Of a stretch of 64,000 nucleotides of DNA, positions 21,741-32,803 are shown one piece after another. Position numbers and translations under genes: made by a program. This stretch comes from Asparagopsis taxiformis (Eukaryota > Rhodophyta > Florideophyceae > Bonnemaisoniales > Bonnemaisoniaceae). Within the stretch, counting starts at the first letter, position 1. Each line of letters begins with the position of its first letter. The DNA is taken from positions 23,619-87,618 of the forward strand of contig JALQPE010002318.1 of the NCBI GenBank assembly GCA_030407315.1, read 5' to 3'. The notes below the pieces were generated by a model. It made no database searches. It saw only the letters and a list, made by a program, of their open reading frames with translations, and had not been told where the DNA came from.

Positions 21741-23560
21741 AAAATTCGGTGTCTGGGAGTGGTGGATGAGATGGAGCGTCACGCTGTCGTGGGCATCTTT
21801 CTTGGGTAGAGGAAGGCAGTTCTAGCGCTATGAGGATGGGGCATGGACGGTATTCATATGGGAATGGACAGAATAGTACGGCTAGGAATTTTTATTTCGT
21901 AGTGACTATGAGCTAGCGAGAGGTATACGCGGTAGGATAGGTAGCAATCTAAGAGGGTGCGATATGGGAAGCTTCACTCTGGATTTGTTTATTTGCGCAG
22001 GCTACATTGAGAATAAACAATCCCTATGTTAAAAATGCTACTACAACTAACACTATTCCGACGAGTAAAACTAAAACTACTAGAAAAGTCTAGAAATCTA
22101 TCAACTGATTGAGCTGCATGAATAAGCTAGGAAATGAAGAGAAGAAGAAAAAATGATGTATAGAAAGGAAACAAGTTAGTGACGTTGAATTGGAGAGGGA
22201 AATTGATGGTGATTAGGAGACTAACGTACCTTAACAAATACCATTGCATCCCAAATTGAGATATGTACTCACAGGCAGAAAAGAAAATTAGTGGAGAAGT
22301 GGTAAGAGAGAAAGATAAATGAAAGTAGAAGTGGAACACTCACCGACTGGAAACCTGAGAAAGAGAAAACGAATAGAAAACTGGGTTAGTGGCGTGAGTT
22401 GTGGAAACGTACCATCATGGTTCATATCCGTCGGAGACAAAGCAACAACTTTGGCCTTGGAAGCCGTATTGATGATCTAAAACTTACGCTTTGGAAGCAG
22501 TTTAGATGATCTATACGGCTTCCACGGCCAGGGTTGTTGCTTTGTTTCCGACGGATATGAAGATGGAAACAGGGATTTCCAGAATCTTTCGTTTAAGTAG
22601 TACTCTACGGGCGGAAATGACGTGTAGGAGAAAAATAGAGGGATGAGTTTGAAACGGAGCGGTGCGATGGGAGGCCCAGAAAAACGATACCTAGGCTGCG
22701 AATTACGCTTGGAAGCACATGATCTGGCAGAGGAGGCGCACATTATCGTATCTTCTACCGCCTTTTATTGTCTAGAATGACGTCATCACTACAGAAATAT
22801 AGGAAAAACACTAGCATATGGGGCCTACAGGACAGGCGGAGGTGAAGAGTAAGAAAAATGGCGCACTTTCCTGGACGAGGAGTCCGCGCTTCCAGTGATG
22901 ATGTGGATGGTATATATCGATAACGTCATTGTATGCTCCGAGTACACTTGGCAGGCAGTCAAAGCGGGCCACGTGGATGGTGGCGGTTAGGAAACAGCAG
23001 TGTCGAAGAATTTTTATAATTTTCATGTTTCAAGCGAGCAGTGAGTCTGCATTGCAATATATAAATGTATCCTAATTTAAGATATCACACCGAGTACGAT
23101 TCAACGAGACATCGTGTTTTCACCTTGTGAATAGGGCCGAGAATATGGTAGAGTATACGAGTAGGAACTACGTGCATGAGAAAATCAGATTCAGTATTAG
23201 TGCTTAGAGCATCACTGCGTAACAAACGGAAGTGGATACGTCTTGGCCAGGATGGTGTTTAGGGAATGCGATACAAGATAGCAAAACGATATTGAGTAGG
23301 TCGAGCCCGGATGAAATAGCAATCATTGTGCATAAAGTAATGAGCATAGGACAAATCATTGTGGTGAAACAGTTCATTGGATCGAATGAAAGCCAGGAAA
23401 GGTTTCTTAATGGTTGAATTTAGTGGCGGAGAAATATAATTCTGCACTATAGCGGAGAAGTAGCGGAAAAGAGTAAATCTCCTTCAGCAAGCGAGACATG
23501 CATCAATATTGCCCAGTATAGTTCGTCTGAAGTGCAAGTTGAACCTCGCAAAGTGAATAT
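21741..23560. other. Gene-free stretch in inner CACTA
   Basis: Only short unconvincing frames. The one notable structure is a large hairpin at 22419-22562. The rest shows no recognisable coding or RNA gene. Confidence 0.5.
22419..22562. repeat. Large imperfect hairpin, about 60-nt arms
   Basis: Left arm runs through CATATCCGTCGGAGACAAAG and GGAAGCCGTATTGATGATCT; the right arm is its reverse complement, AGATGATCTATACGGCTTCC through TTCCGACGGATATG. A loop of about 25 nt contains CTTTGGAAGCAG. It has the structure of a fold-back duplication. Confidence 0.8.
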
Positions 23561-23583
23561 CAGAGGTCGTTGGCTAGTGGTTG

Positions 23584-25737
23584 AAGAAGTCTGCAACGAT
23601 GGAGCAATTCTTGAAAACGGATTTGGCTGCAGAAAAGTTCTCTTCGACGGAGAATCTGGCTGGGTGTACGGTGAAATTGTTGTTCAACGGATCGTTTAGG
23701 GGTGCGCCGGACGTCCAAAATTGTGTCAACCTCGAGATGACGGCGTACTACACTTGTAGCCGTTGGTGGGCCGGGCTGAAACCGAACTCGGTTGGTACCA
23801 TTGGGCAGGAATGGATTGCTGGTTTGTTGGAAATCTTCGGGTACGTGAAGGAGGTGGCCGAGTATTGGAACGTTTCGGATGTGTTGAGGATGCTGGATGG
23901 CTCCATTCCCAGCGTGGGTGACCCGAGCAAGAGCTTCGACATTCACTCACGCGATGTCGAAGTTTTTGCGCCGACGATGCCCAAGAAGGGGTTCTGAGCG
24001 GACTTACATCCCAAGGAAGGCCCTCCCAATGGCTCCAAGTTTGAGAACATCTTTCCCAATCGGAAGTCTGTGTTTTGAAAGGACGCCAGGAAAATGCTCC
24101 TGCGCGTAACTGGCTACCGCGACATGTAAATGCGGAAACAATTTTACGTGGTGGACCCACACATCCCACATGCTGCGCTCCCAGTCACATGTGGTCATGA
24201 TTCCGCCAACCCTTCCCCTTCCATTTCCATTTCCCTGACCATCCCTTCATCCTCCATTCCTTTGCCTTTGAAGAATCCAATTGAGGTAGTACCACCTCAA
24301 TTAGATTCTTCCAGCTATTCCGAGGCTGCCTCTGTTTCTGCCACTACCCCTGTCGTGTCTGCATCGTCCGGAGTGGAAACTTCTGGGAAAGTGATGCCCA
24401 AAAGGAGTACCTGCCTGAAAGAGAGTCGTTCCGGTCGTGGTGGAACAGCGACGGCGGGTGGTGCGAGCCCTGTTCAGGTCGTCGAGCTGGAGAGCGCACC
24501 CAAGGATGCGGGTAAAAGCTCCATCCTCGGGAAGCGCAACTGGGAAACCGCTTCTGCGACGCCCGAGCCCTCTACCAAAAAGAGGAAGCTCAGTGAGACT
24601 TCATCAAAGTCGTCGTCAAAGAAATCCAAGTCGGCTTCCAGAGGACGTTCTCGGGAGCCGATTCTCCAGTTCGACGACGCCCATGAAAATCCTATTCCCG
24701 ACAGTATCGTCGATGAGAATGTGGCCGCCGTTCTCCCTAACGCAATTGCGTCTGGTAGCCCGATGAAGTACTACATGGAAATTACGACGGTAGAGACGGT
24801 GCGGGCGGAAATAAAGGCGGCAGCATTCCTGGCAGCTGCATCGCCAGGTGCTGAGGACTCGGTGGTGGAATAGTACTTTGCGGTGAAGCGGCGTTGCTGG
24901 ACAACATGGGGGTGGTTGTTGTGGAAGGCCTCTTGCAGTCGTCCACGGCTGGTAGTGCGACGCATGACCTCTTCAGTCACTTTTCTCGGCAGTTCCAGCT
25001 GGTTGAGGAGGTTGAAAAGCCACAGAAACCCTCCCAGCAGTCTGATTCTGATTATGAAGACAGGAAACCACAGGACGAGCCCCCAGATTTCGCCAAGCCC
25101 GGTTTTGATCCTTCGCCGTGGCATTTCATCCACAACGTGGGTGCTGCGAAGGACCGCATAGATGGTGGTCGTGGGCGACTCCCCCTGCCGCGGTGTGAAT
25201 TGTGCGACAAGCTGGAGGAGGGGAATTTGGATATGTACAGGAACAAGTTGGTGGCAGAGCTTGCTCTTGGTGTTTGTGCGGATTTCTTGAAGTTGGGAAT
25301 GGAGGGTGAGGATCCTGTCTTTTTCCCGAAGACAGGATTACGGCTGCTTCTTAAAACAGATGGGGCTGCGGACCAGGATGGGCACACGGACTTCTGAGAA
25401 TCCCAATTTTGAGGAGTCGGACCTACCCAATCCCCATCCTATTTCATGATGTCGAGCGGATCCGATGGGTTCTTTATAGTAGCTGCACCTTATAGTCATG
25501 TATGCCTGGTCCATACGGACGCCGACATGTGGAAGGTTCCCGTTAACCACTTTTATGTGCCACCCTATTCCGTCTTAGTTGATCGCGGTGACCTTTACCA
25601 TTACGGGGTCGGCTTCAGGTGAGGAGATCTTCCTGTGGGAGCAGAATTTAGTCTATGGTCTGCCCACGCGCGGCCACATCTACTTGAAGACGGAGAAGGA
25701 CGTCCTCACGGACCACATCCACACCGTCGAATATTAA
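23584..25737 (+). pseudogene. Third ParB/dioxygenase-family copy, broken, lacking the ParB-like domain
   Basis: Plus-strand pieces align in order to the middle and C-terminal parts of the two other family members. The first contains AGCTVKLLFNGSFR, matching QGCTVDVLFASAFR of the interrupted gene. A Ser/Lys-rich linker follows, then CADFLKLGMEGEDP, FFPKTGLRLLL and DQDGHTDF. After stops come PSYFMMSSG, YSHVCLV, VPPYSVLVDRGDLYHYG. The frame is broken near 23997, 24873, 25397 and 25620. The ParB-like N-terminus is absent. This shows that the inner CACTA family also once carried a dioxygenase gene, or picked up a fragment of one. Confidence 0.8.
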
Positions 25738-25999
25738 AAGTATGACAGGAGCAATAGATAGCATACGAGAAGTATTAAAACCTATGCTATTGTTCCCTGC
25801 TATGAAGTTCTGTCTTTCTCATCTCAACATTATTCGCTTAGCCCACCTTTCTATTTTCATCTATACATCTGACCTTCATGTCATAGTTTAGTGCTACTAA
25901 GCCTATTGATTGCTACATTTTTGTATTAGTCTACAACTTTACATGATTTCACTAGCTAGACCGTAGGGGGGAACTAGTTTTAGACCTTGACAACCCGTG

Positions 26000-26660
26000 A
26001 GGTTCGACTATAAGAGACGTTGCTGAGATAACACATGACACAGAATGCTCCTGGAAGCCACTCACAGCCGTACAAACGTTCTGCTGAGCCATGTTCCTGA
26101 CTTCCCAATTCCTTGCTCACCCTTCCCTAGGTGGGAGGGGGACGGAACTCTCAGCCCCTTACAGCGGAAGCCGTTTACCGGGGATTCTTACAGCAAAGTC
26201 ATCGTTACGATGACTTTGCTGTAAGAAAGCGTTTCCATTACAGTGGCCAAGAATTTTTTCACCGGGTAAAAAAATCATGGCAGCTGTAATGATTTATTTT
26301 CTTACAGCAAAGTCATCGTAACGATGACTTTGCTGTAAGGAAACGTTTCCATTGCAGTGGCCAAAGAAATTTTACCGGGTAAAAAATCAGCAAGAATTTT
26401 TACCGGGTGAAAAATCGTGGCTGCTGTAATGATTTATTTTCTTACAGCAAAGTCATCGTAACGATGACTTTGCTGTAAGCATCCCTGGTAAATTGCTTCC
26501 GCTGTAAGCGGCAGGGACTTACGTCCTTTTCCGACCTAGGGAAGGGTGAGGAGGGAATTATGAAGTCAGGAAACAGGGTATAGGAATGGTATGGACGGCT
26601 GTAGGCGGCATTAGGTAACACATTGTGTTGTTTACACCCGGTTTGAGCTGGGTGTTGTGT
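26000..26660. repeat. Palindromic repeat block 1 (large inverted repeat)
   Basis: An inverted-repeat block with outer arms containing CACCCTTCCCTAGG and CCTAGGGAAGGGTG. Inside are CTTACAGCGGAAGC termini and three copies of a 38-40-bp palindrome, TTACAGCAAAGTCATCG followed by its reverse complement. Short TTTTACC(C/G)GGTAAAA palindromes lie between them. Similar blocks follow at 27640, 28550 and 30560. Confidence 0.8.
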
Positions 26661-27339
26661 CTAGTATGGTTGGAGGAGTGTACGAAATTTCTACCACGTG
26701 GTCGGAAATGGTTCAATTTTCTCACGACAGAGATTCTGACTTTCGAAATTCAAACTCGTTAAAGTGGGCTGGAGTTGGTGTGAACACCTCCAGGACCTCT
26801 GGGAAGGATCTGGTAACACATGTCCTGTGACTGCACGCGGTTATCCTCTCTGAAATCAACCATAGATTATCGGAGGGCAAAATCTACTCTTGGTGCCGTG
26901 TGGCACATTGACTATACAAAACCGTCTGTTTCCAGTTTTTATATACTTTACTCTCGAGTAGATAGGATTTCAGCTGTCCGAGTAAAGAATGGGCCATATA
27001 AATGTTTCATTTCAACACAAGCATTGTGCAATTCAACCTCTTCCAGGTCCAAAAACTTGTCCAGAGTACACTTCCAGGCCATCGCCTGGGAGCGTACTCT
27101 GGACAATTTTTTGGACTAAGTGCACTTTCAAGTGCATGCACTTGGAGGCATCCAGTCCAAATCTACGTCGTTCCGACAAAGTTGAATTTTGGCCATGGCC
27201 GAAATTCATCATATCTGCAGTTGTGAGAATCTGATGACCAAAAATCGATGCATTCTGCCAGCCCTAATGCGCAAGCCAGAAGCTTTACGGACAGATAAAA
27301 CACCTTTCTGTAATCCCCAGAGCCACTCCAGCCCTTATA
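26661..27339. repeat. Long-period repeat region of inner CACTA
   Basis: Shares ordered segments with 28080-28330 and 29130-29780: the stretches around ACACCTCCAGGACCTCTGG, GTGGCACATTGACTATAC and CTTGTCCAGAGTAC recur in the same order. Periods of roughly 1.0-1.3 kb indicate tandem duplication of a longer unit that contains the palindromic blocks. A hairpin at about 27050-27117 interrupts this copy compared with 29730. No gene. Confidence 0.65.
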
Positions 27340-27410
27340 CACTACGGTGTTGAAAAGGGGGCCTCAGACAGTACGGTGAGACAGTGATTTTTACTGCCTC
27401 ACTGTACAAT
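27340..27410 (+). mobile_element. Solo CACTA terminus inside inner element
   Basis: CACTACGGTGTTGAAAAGGG with the following subterminal GACAGTACGGTGAGACAGTG repeats the left end of the inner element (21087), then breaks off near 27410. No matching right end lies nearby. It is a truncated end of the same family, left by an internal duplication or an older insertion. Confidence 0.75.
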
Positions 27411-27639
27411 GATCTTCAGGAAGTAGGATATTCTCTAAGCCTAGCACGGGAGAGAAAGATGGAAGCGTAGGCATGCAGAAGTATAGAGGCAATAGTATGT
27501 GTAGACTATGGCAGTGGTAGAAAAGTATTTCATGCACGAAAAGGACTGGTAGAGTGACACTAGAGAAGTGATGCTTAGCAGGAAGGGATGTGGAGATGAT
27601 GAAGGAGGACAACAGACATGAGATCGAGGGTTGAGACCA

Positions 27640-27900
27640 ACGGCTTACAGACGGAGCAGTTTACCAGGGATGTTTACAGCAAAGTCATCGTTACGATGAC
27701 TTTGCTGTAAGAAAACAATTCATTACAGTAGCCATGATTTTTTTACCGGGTAAAAAATTCCTGGCCACTGTAATGAAAACGTTTTCTTACAGCAAAGTCA
27801 TCGTAACGATGACTTTGCTGTAAGCATCCCTGGTAAACTGCCTCAGCTGTAAGCGGCTGGGAGCTTGGTCCCTCCCTCACCTTGGGAAGGGTGAGCAAGG
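27640..27900. repeat. Palindromic repeat block 2
   Basis: Same structure as block 1 with two copies of the TTACAGCAAAGTCATCG palindrome (about 27675-27712 and 27785-27823) around a TTTACCGGGTAAA palindrome. It ends in CTTGGGAAGGGTGAGCAAGG. Confidence 0.8.
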
Positions 27901-28549
27901 AATTGTGAAGCCGTAAAACATGGCAGAGGGATGGTTTGGACGGCTGTTAGCGGTGTTGGGGAGCACTCTGCGTCGTGCTAACCCAGTCTGGGCTGGGTGC
28001 CCTGCCTGGTACGGCGGGAGGAGTGCACAAAATTTCAAACACAATTTCCTCAAGAGTGAAATTCTGATTGTCGAAACTCAACCTCCCTAAAATGAACTAG
28101 AGCTGGCATGAGCACCTCCAGGACGTCTGGAAAGGTACTGACAGCACGTTTTCGGAGCATTGGCGCAGCTGTTCTCTCTGAGATCAAGCATAGAGTATCC
28201 GTGGCCAGATTCTATTCCTGGTGCCGTGTGGCACAGTGACCACACCAAATCGCCCTTTTTAGCAGACTATAGATTTGAGTTACTAGGAATCTAGCTGCCT
28301 TCAATACCAACATAGTTGGTAAGTAGGCTAGCCTAGGATTGTAGGAAAATCAGGAAGGATGGGAGGGTAGGTATGCAGCAACATGAAGGGGATAGTATGA
28401 GTAGATTATGGCGGTGGTAGAGAAGGATTGCACTCACTGAAGGGTCGGCTGGAGTGACACCGGAGTCGACATAGAAGGGAGGTTGGGATAGGCTGGGATG
28501 AAGGAAGACAAGAGACATGAGAGAGAGGGTGAAGCCAGACCGCTTACAG

Positions 28550-28910
28550 CTGAGGCAGTTTACCGCGGGTGCTGACAGCAAAGTCATCGTTACGATGACT
28601 TTGCTGTAAGAAAAGAAAACATTACAGCCGGCACGATTTTTTACCCGGTAAAAATTCTTCGCCTACTGTAATGTTTCCTTTTCTTACAGCAAAGTCATCG
28701 TTACGATGACTTTGCTGTAAGAAAACGTTTCATTACAGTAGCCACGATTTTTTACCCGGTAAAAAAATTCTTGGTGATTTTTTCACCCGGTAAAATCCTT
28801 CGCCCACTGTAATGTTTTCTTTTCTTACAGCAAAGTCATCGTAACGATGACTTTGCTGTAAGCATCCCTGGTAAACTGCCTCAGCTGTAAGCGTCTGGTA
28901 CCTTGGTCCC
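28550..28910. repeat. Palindromic repeat block 3
   Basis: Three copies of the TTACAGCAAAGTCATCG palindrome (about 28574, 28684, 28826) separated by TTTTTACCCGGTAAAA palindromes and CATTACAG half-sites, closed by GCTGTAAGCGTCTGG and GGGAAGGGTGAG. Confidence 0.8.
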
Positions 28911-29779
28911 TCTCTCACTTTGGGAAGGGTGAGATAGGAATTTTGAAGTCGGGAACATTGTGGAAGGATGGTTTCGACGGCTTCGGGCGGCTTTGAAGAG
29001 CAATCTGTGTCTTGTTCACCCGGGCTGAACTACCTAAAAAGTTCAGTATTGGGAGAGCAGCACGGTAAATTCCGACCACCATTTTCTCACGACAGAGATT
29101 CTGGCGGTCGAAATTCAAACTCGTTAAAATGGACTAGAGTTGGTGTGAACACCTCCAGGACCTCTGGAAAGGTACTACCTGCACATTTTCCGAGGCTACA
29201 AGAAGCCGGTCTCTCCAATATCAAGCATAGATTATCGGTGCGCAAAATCTACTCCTGGTGCTGTGTAGCACATTGACTATACAAAACCGTCCGTTTCCCG
29301 TTATAATAAACTATACTCTCAAGTAGGTAGGAATCTAGATATTCACCTTACATCGATGGTTATGAAGTAGGTTAGCCTAGGACTGAAGGACAGAAGGTAA
29401 AGGATAGGATGGTAGGCATGGGGTAAAATGAAGGTGGTGGTATGAGTAGAATACGGAAGTGGTAGACAGGTATTTAATGCACAGGAGGGGCGTGTGAAGT
29501 GACACCAGAGGCGCGGTGCGTCACAGGAAGGGAGACTGGAATAATGAAGGAGAACTAGAGGCATGAGAGATAGGTTGTTGAGGCATGCTTCTAGCTCTAT
29601 TATATAACTACATTGCTCCTCTATAGGCTACGCAATCCATTCCAGCAGTTCTAGTTAAAAATGGACTATATGAATGTTTCATTTCAATATCAGCATTGTG
29701 CAGTTGAGCCTCTTCAAGGTCCGAAAACTTGTCCAGAGTACGCTTCCAGGCCACTTGAAGGCATCCAGAACACTTGCAC

Positions 29780-30470
29780 TTCGTTCTTGCAAAGTTCAAT
29801 TTTGGCTATCACATCTCCAGTTGTGGGAGTCTGGTGACCAAAAGTCGATGCATTCTGGAATCCCTACCACGCAATTCAACAGCTTTACGGACACATAAAA
29901 CACTTTTCCGTACTCCCTAGAGCCACTCCAGCCCTTACGGATCACTTACACTTCGTTCCGACAAAGTTCAATTTTGGCCATCACATCTCCAGTTGTGAGA
30001 ATCTGGTGACCAAAAATTAGTGAACTCCGGAAGCTCTACCTCGCAAGCTACCAGCTTTCAGGGCAAATAAAACCCGTTACAGTACTCCCCAGACCCACCC
30101 CAACCTTCCCAGACCACTTGCACTTCGTTCCGACAAAGTTCAATTTTGGCCATCACATGTCCAGTTGTGGGAATCTGGTGACCAAAACTCGATGCATTCT
30201 GTCAGCCCTAATGCGCAAGCCAGCAGCTTTACGAACTCATAGAACACTTTTCCGTACTCCCTAGACCCACTCCAACCCTTACAGACCACTTGCACATCAT
30301 TCGGACAAAGTTCCATTTTGACCATCACATCTCCAGTTGTGAGAATCTGGTGACCGAAAATCGATGAATTCTACCAGCCCTACCACGCAAGCCAGAAGCT
30401 TTGAGTGCAATTAAAACACGTTTTAGTGCTTCCTAGAACCACCCCAACCCTTCCAGACCACTTTACAGCC
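29780..30470 (+). repeat. About 175-bp tandem repeat
   Basis: Units near 29785, 29953, 30127 and 30300 share TTCGTTCCGACAAAGTTCAA, CATCACATCTCCAGTTGTG and CTGGTGACCAAAA in the same order. A related single unit lies at about 27170. Non-coding satellite-like expansion in the inner CACTA. Confidence 0.75.
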
Positions 30471-30559
30471 TTTTTCGCGGGGTCCGAAATCGTCTCCTTC
30501 TTCTTCCCGAGTGAGAAACATCAGTCCCTCTCGAATGCTTACAGAGAGGTTGGTTTACT

Positions 30560-30960
30560 ATGGTTTCTTACAGCAAAGTCATCGTTAAGATGACTTTGCT
30601 GTAATGTTTTGTTTTCTTACAGCAAAGTCATCGTAACGATGACTTTGCTGTAATGTTTTGTTTTCTTACAGCAAAGTCATCGTAACGATGACTTTGCTGT
30701 AATGTTTTGTTTACTTACAGCAAAGTCATCGTAACGATGACTTTTCTGTAAGCAACCTGGGTAAACTGCCTTTGCTGTAAGAAAACTGAATAGCAGTTCC
30801 GACAGCTTGTCCTGAAGAGGCAAATCCGCCTTAACGATGACTTTGCTGTAAGAAAACAGAGAACTTACAGTTTTGACAGCTTGTCCTGAAGAAAAAAATC
30901 CGCCTTAACGATGACTTTGCTGTAAGAAAACAGAGTAATTACAGGTCTGACAGCTTGTCC
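30560..30960. repeat. Palindromic repeat block 4
   Basis: Four back-to-back copies of the 38-40-bp palindrome joined by TAATGTTTTGTTT spacers (starts about 30566, 30617, 30666, 30715). Two half-copies follow (ACGATGACTTTGCTGTAAG near 30833 and 30909), each with GACAGCTTGTCCTGAA. The block abuts the captured-gene region. Confidence 0.8.
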
Positions 30961-31235
30961 TGAAAACCCGTCCTCCCGCCCAAGTTTATTCTTCCTACCC
31001 TAGAGCTCTACTGACGTTCCCAGTCGCAAGTATCGTACCACTTGAACACTATCACACAGCTAGAATTGTCACCTGTCCCTCATGGCGACCAGCGCCGAGC
31101 GAAGAGCGAAACAAGGGCCACAAGCACAGTCGCAAAAGTTCCATTCTCTCCATTGATCTCCCATATGACGATTCTACATAGGCGACGGTTTCACTCGATG
31201 CCGTCTTCGCAAGCTGCGTCTCTATCGTCTGAGAA

Positions 31236-32100
31236 ATGTCGCATCTACGCATCGCATCTGTAGCCATCCTACTTGCGACAGCATTCTCACACGGTCTGCT
31301 GTCCGATCCGCCACAACGCGGGCTCCTCTCCGGCAGCGAACTATCGCCCTCAATATACTTTCATTCGGCGCCGCGTGATCGCTATGCGCATTTTCCTACT
31401 GGACTGAAAAGCACCGTTCGAGGTGCCGGATCGCGCTCTCAGGAAGTTGCGGGCGCACATAATTGGACGCTATTCGATCCCATGGCGCAGAGCGATACAT
31501 GGCGCTCCGGTGTGTGTGGTGACGAGAAGGGGGGCCCGCAGCAGCATCTTCGTGGTGGTAGGTTTTATTATCGTGGCAGGATTTCGCGCAAGTACACCAA
31601 GGGCCAAGTTATTGAAGTCTCGACTGTTGTCATCGCCAATCATGGTGGATTCATGCAGTTACACTTATGTGATGTGTCCAAGTGCAACGGCGAGATCTCA
31701 AAACAGTGTTTCAAACGTGGTACATGTCATGAACTGAAGCGTGCTAAATCTGCCTGCGATTAATCGCATAATTATGGTGCGGAGCGGTGTGGTCCGATTG
31801 ATGAAAAGCATCCTGGGAGATGTATTTACCGTGTAAGATTGGGAACGGGCTGGAGAGATTTGGGGAAGCCACGATGAGATTTCGTCTACAGAAAGGTGTT
31901 ACAAGCCGACATTGCGTGTTACACTGGTACTGGGCTAGTGCTCATCAGTGTAGTGCACCGGGGCTGTCGGAGTATTTTGAGAGGATGGAAGGTGCTTGGG
32001 GCAAATGTAGGGGCCCCTACAGATACTGGTATCTCAAGAAAACCATGTGGTGGGGAGGTGTTTCCGCAGGAGTTTCATCAGTGCTCTGATGTGAGAATTG
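31236..32100 (+). pseudogene. Secreted LPMO-like (Chitin_bind_4 / LPMO_10 type) gene, broken
   Basis: ATG at 31236 opens a signal peptide (LRIASVAILLATAFS) followed directly by HGLLSDPPQRG, the mature N-terminal His and PPxR pattern of lytic polysaccharide monooxygenases, whose N-terminal His forms the copper His-brace. The frame continues to 31763 (FYYRGRISRKYTKGQVIEV). Downstream pieces in shifting frames carry CGPIDEKHPGRC, MRFRLQKG, HCVLHWYWASAHQC and CGGEVFPQEFHQCSDVRI, the expected C-terminal Cys-rich part. At least three frame changes make it a pseudogene. It is probably a host secreted-enzyme gene carried within the inner CACTA. The AA family (AA15 or related) is uncertain. Confidence 0.7.
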
Positions 32101-32803
32101 TTGAAAGGAAGCGTCTGCAGAGAGATTGATTACGAATTAGAATTGGGACAAGTTGATTCAAACACTGCCTTGAGGCAGTTTGAGAAATTCGATAGTGCAC
32201 TTCTCTAGCGATAGATACAGTGGCTGAAACTGTAATAGTTTGTCGATCAGGGATGCGATGGCAGCACTCTGAACGGCGACAGTGCCAGAGACCCAGATCA
32301 ACATCCTTGTAAAAGTTTTCTGACTGCTTCCACCAGCCAAGTTTGGTAGTTGGCCTAAACAGCAAGCACCAATTCAGCGCATTTCTGTTGCTCGGCATCT
32401 AATGAAAAGGTTGAAAACGCTCTATATCTCAAACGGCATCGTGCACTGCCCAACGGCCAGAATCTCCTGACTAATCCTTCCACCGCATAAACTAAACAAC
32501 AACGCAATGGTCGGCATCAACCCCGCTTGTCGCAAATCAACACGATCGGCATTCCAGCACATTGGGTCGAACCATAACACAACAGTGTTAGCCGAGACAC
32601 TGCGCATGGCCGTGATCGATAAACCACCGATACCAAGCTCATAATGCCCGAATCCTCCACTCGGCAGCATCACTGGTGATTTCCCGTTGTTTCCGCCATG
32701 CCTGTCGACCTTCACCCTCCATGCCACGCATTCGACCGGTGAAATAACCGCACCAGCCGGCCATCACGTGCACCATTCCACGACGACCCATCTGCGCAGC
32801 AGC
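32101..32803. other. Stretch without a recognised gene
   Basis: A minus-strand frame (32422-32727, 101 aa, with SGGFGHYELGIGGL) looks protein-like in composition and could be another captured fragment, but I do not recognise it and its start is not ATG-anchored with confidence. The rest shows nothing. Confidence 0.3.

Noticed and set aside
26180..30750. CRISPR array
   Set aside because: Repeats are palindromic and clustered in blocks, spacers are themselves repeated (TAATGTTTTGTTT or TTTACCGGGTAAA), and no cas genes occur.
30480..30960. tRNA or small structured RNA gene
   Set aside because: The hairpins are copies of the repeated palindrome and lack tRNA box motifs.
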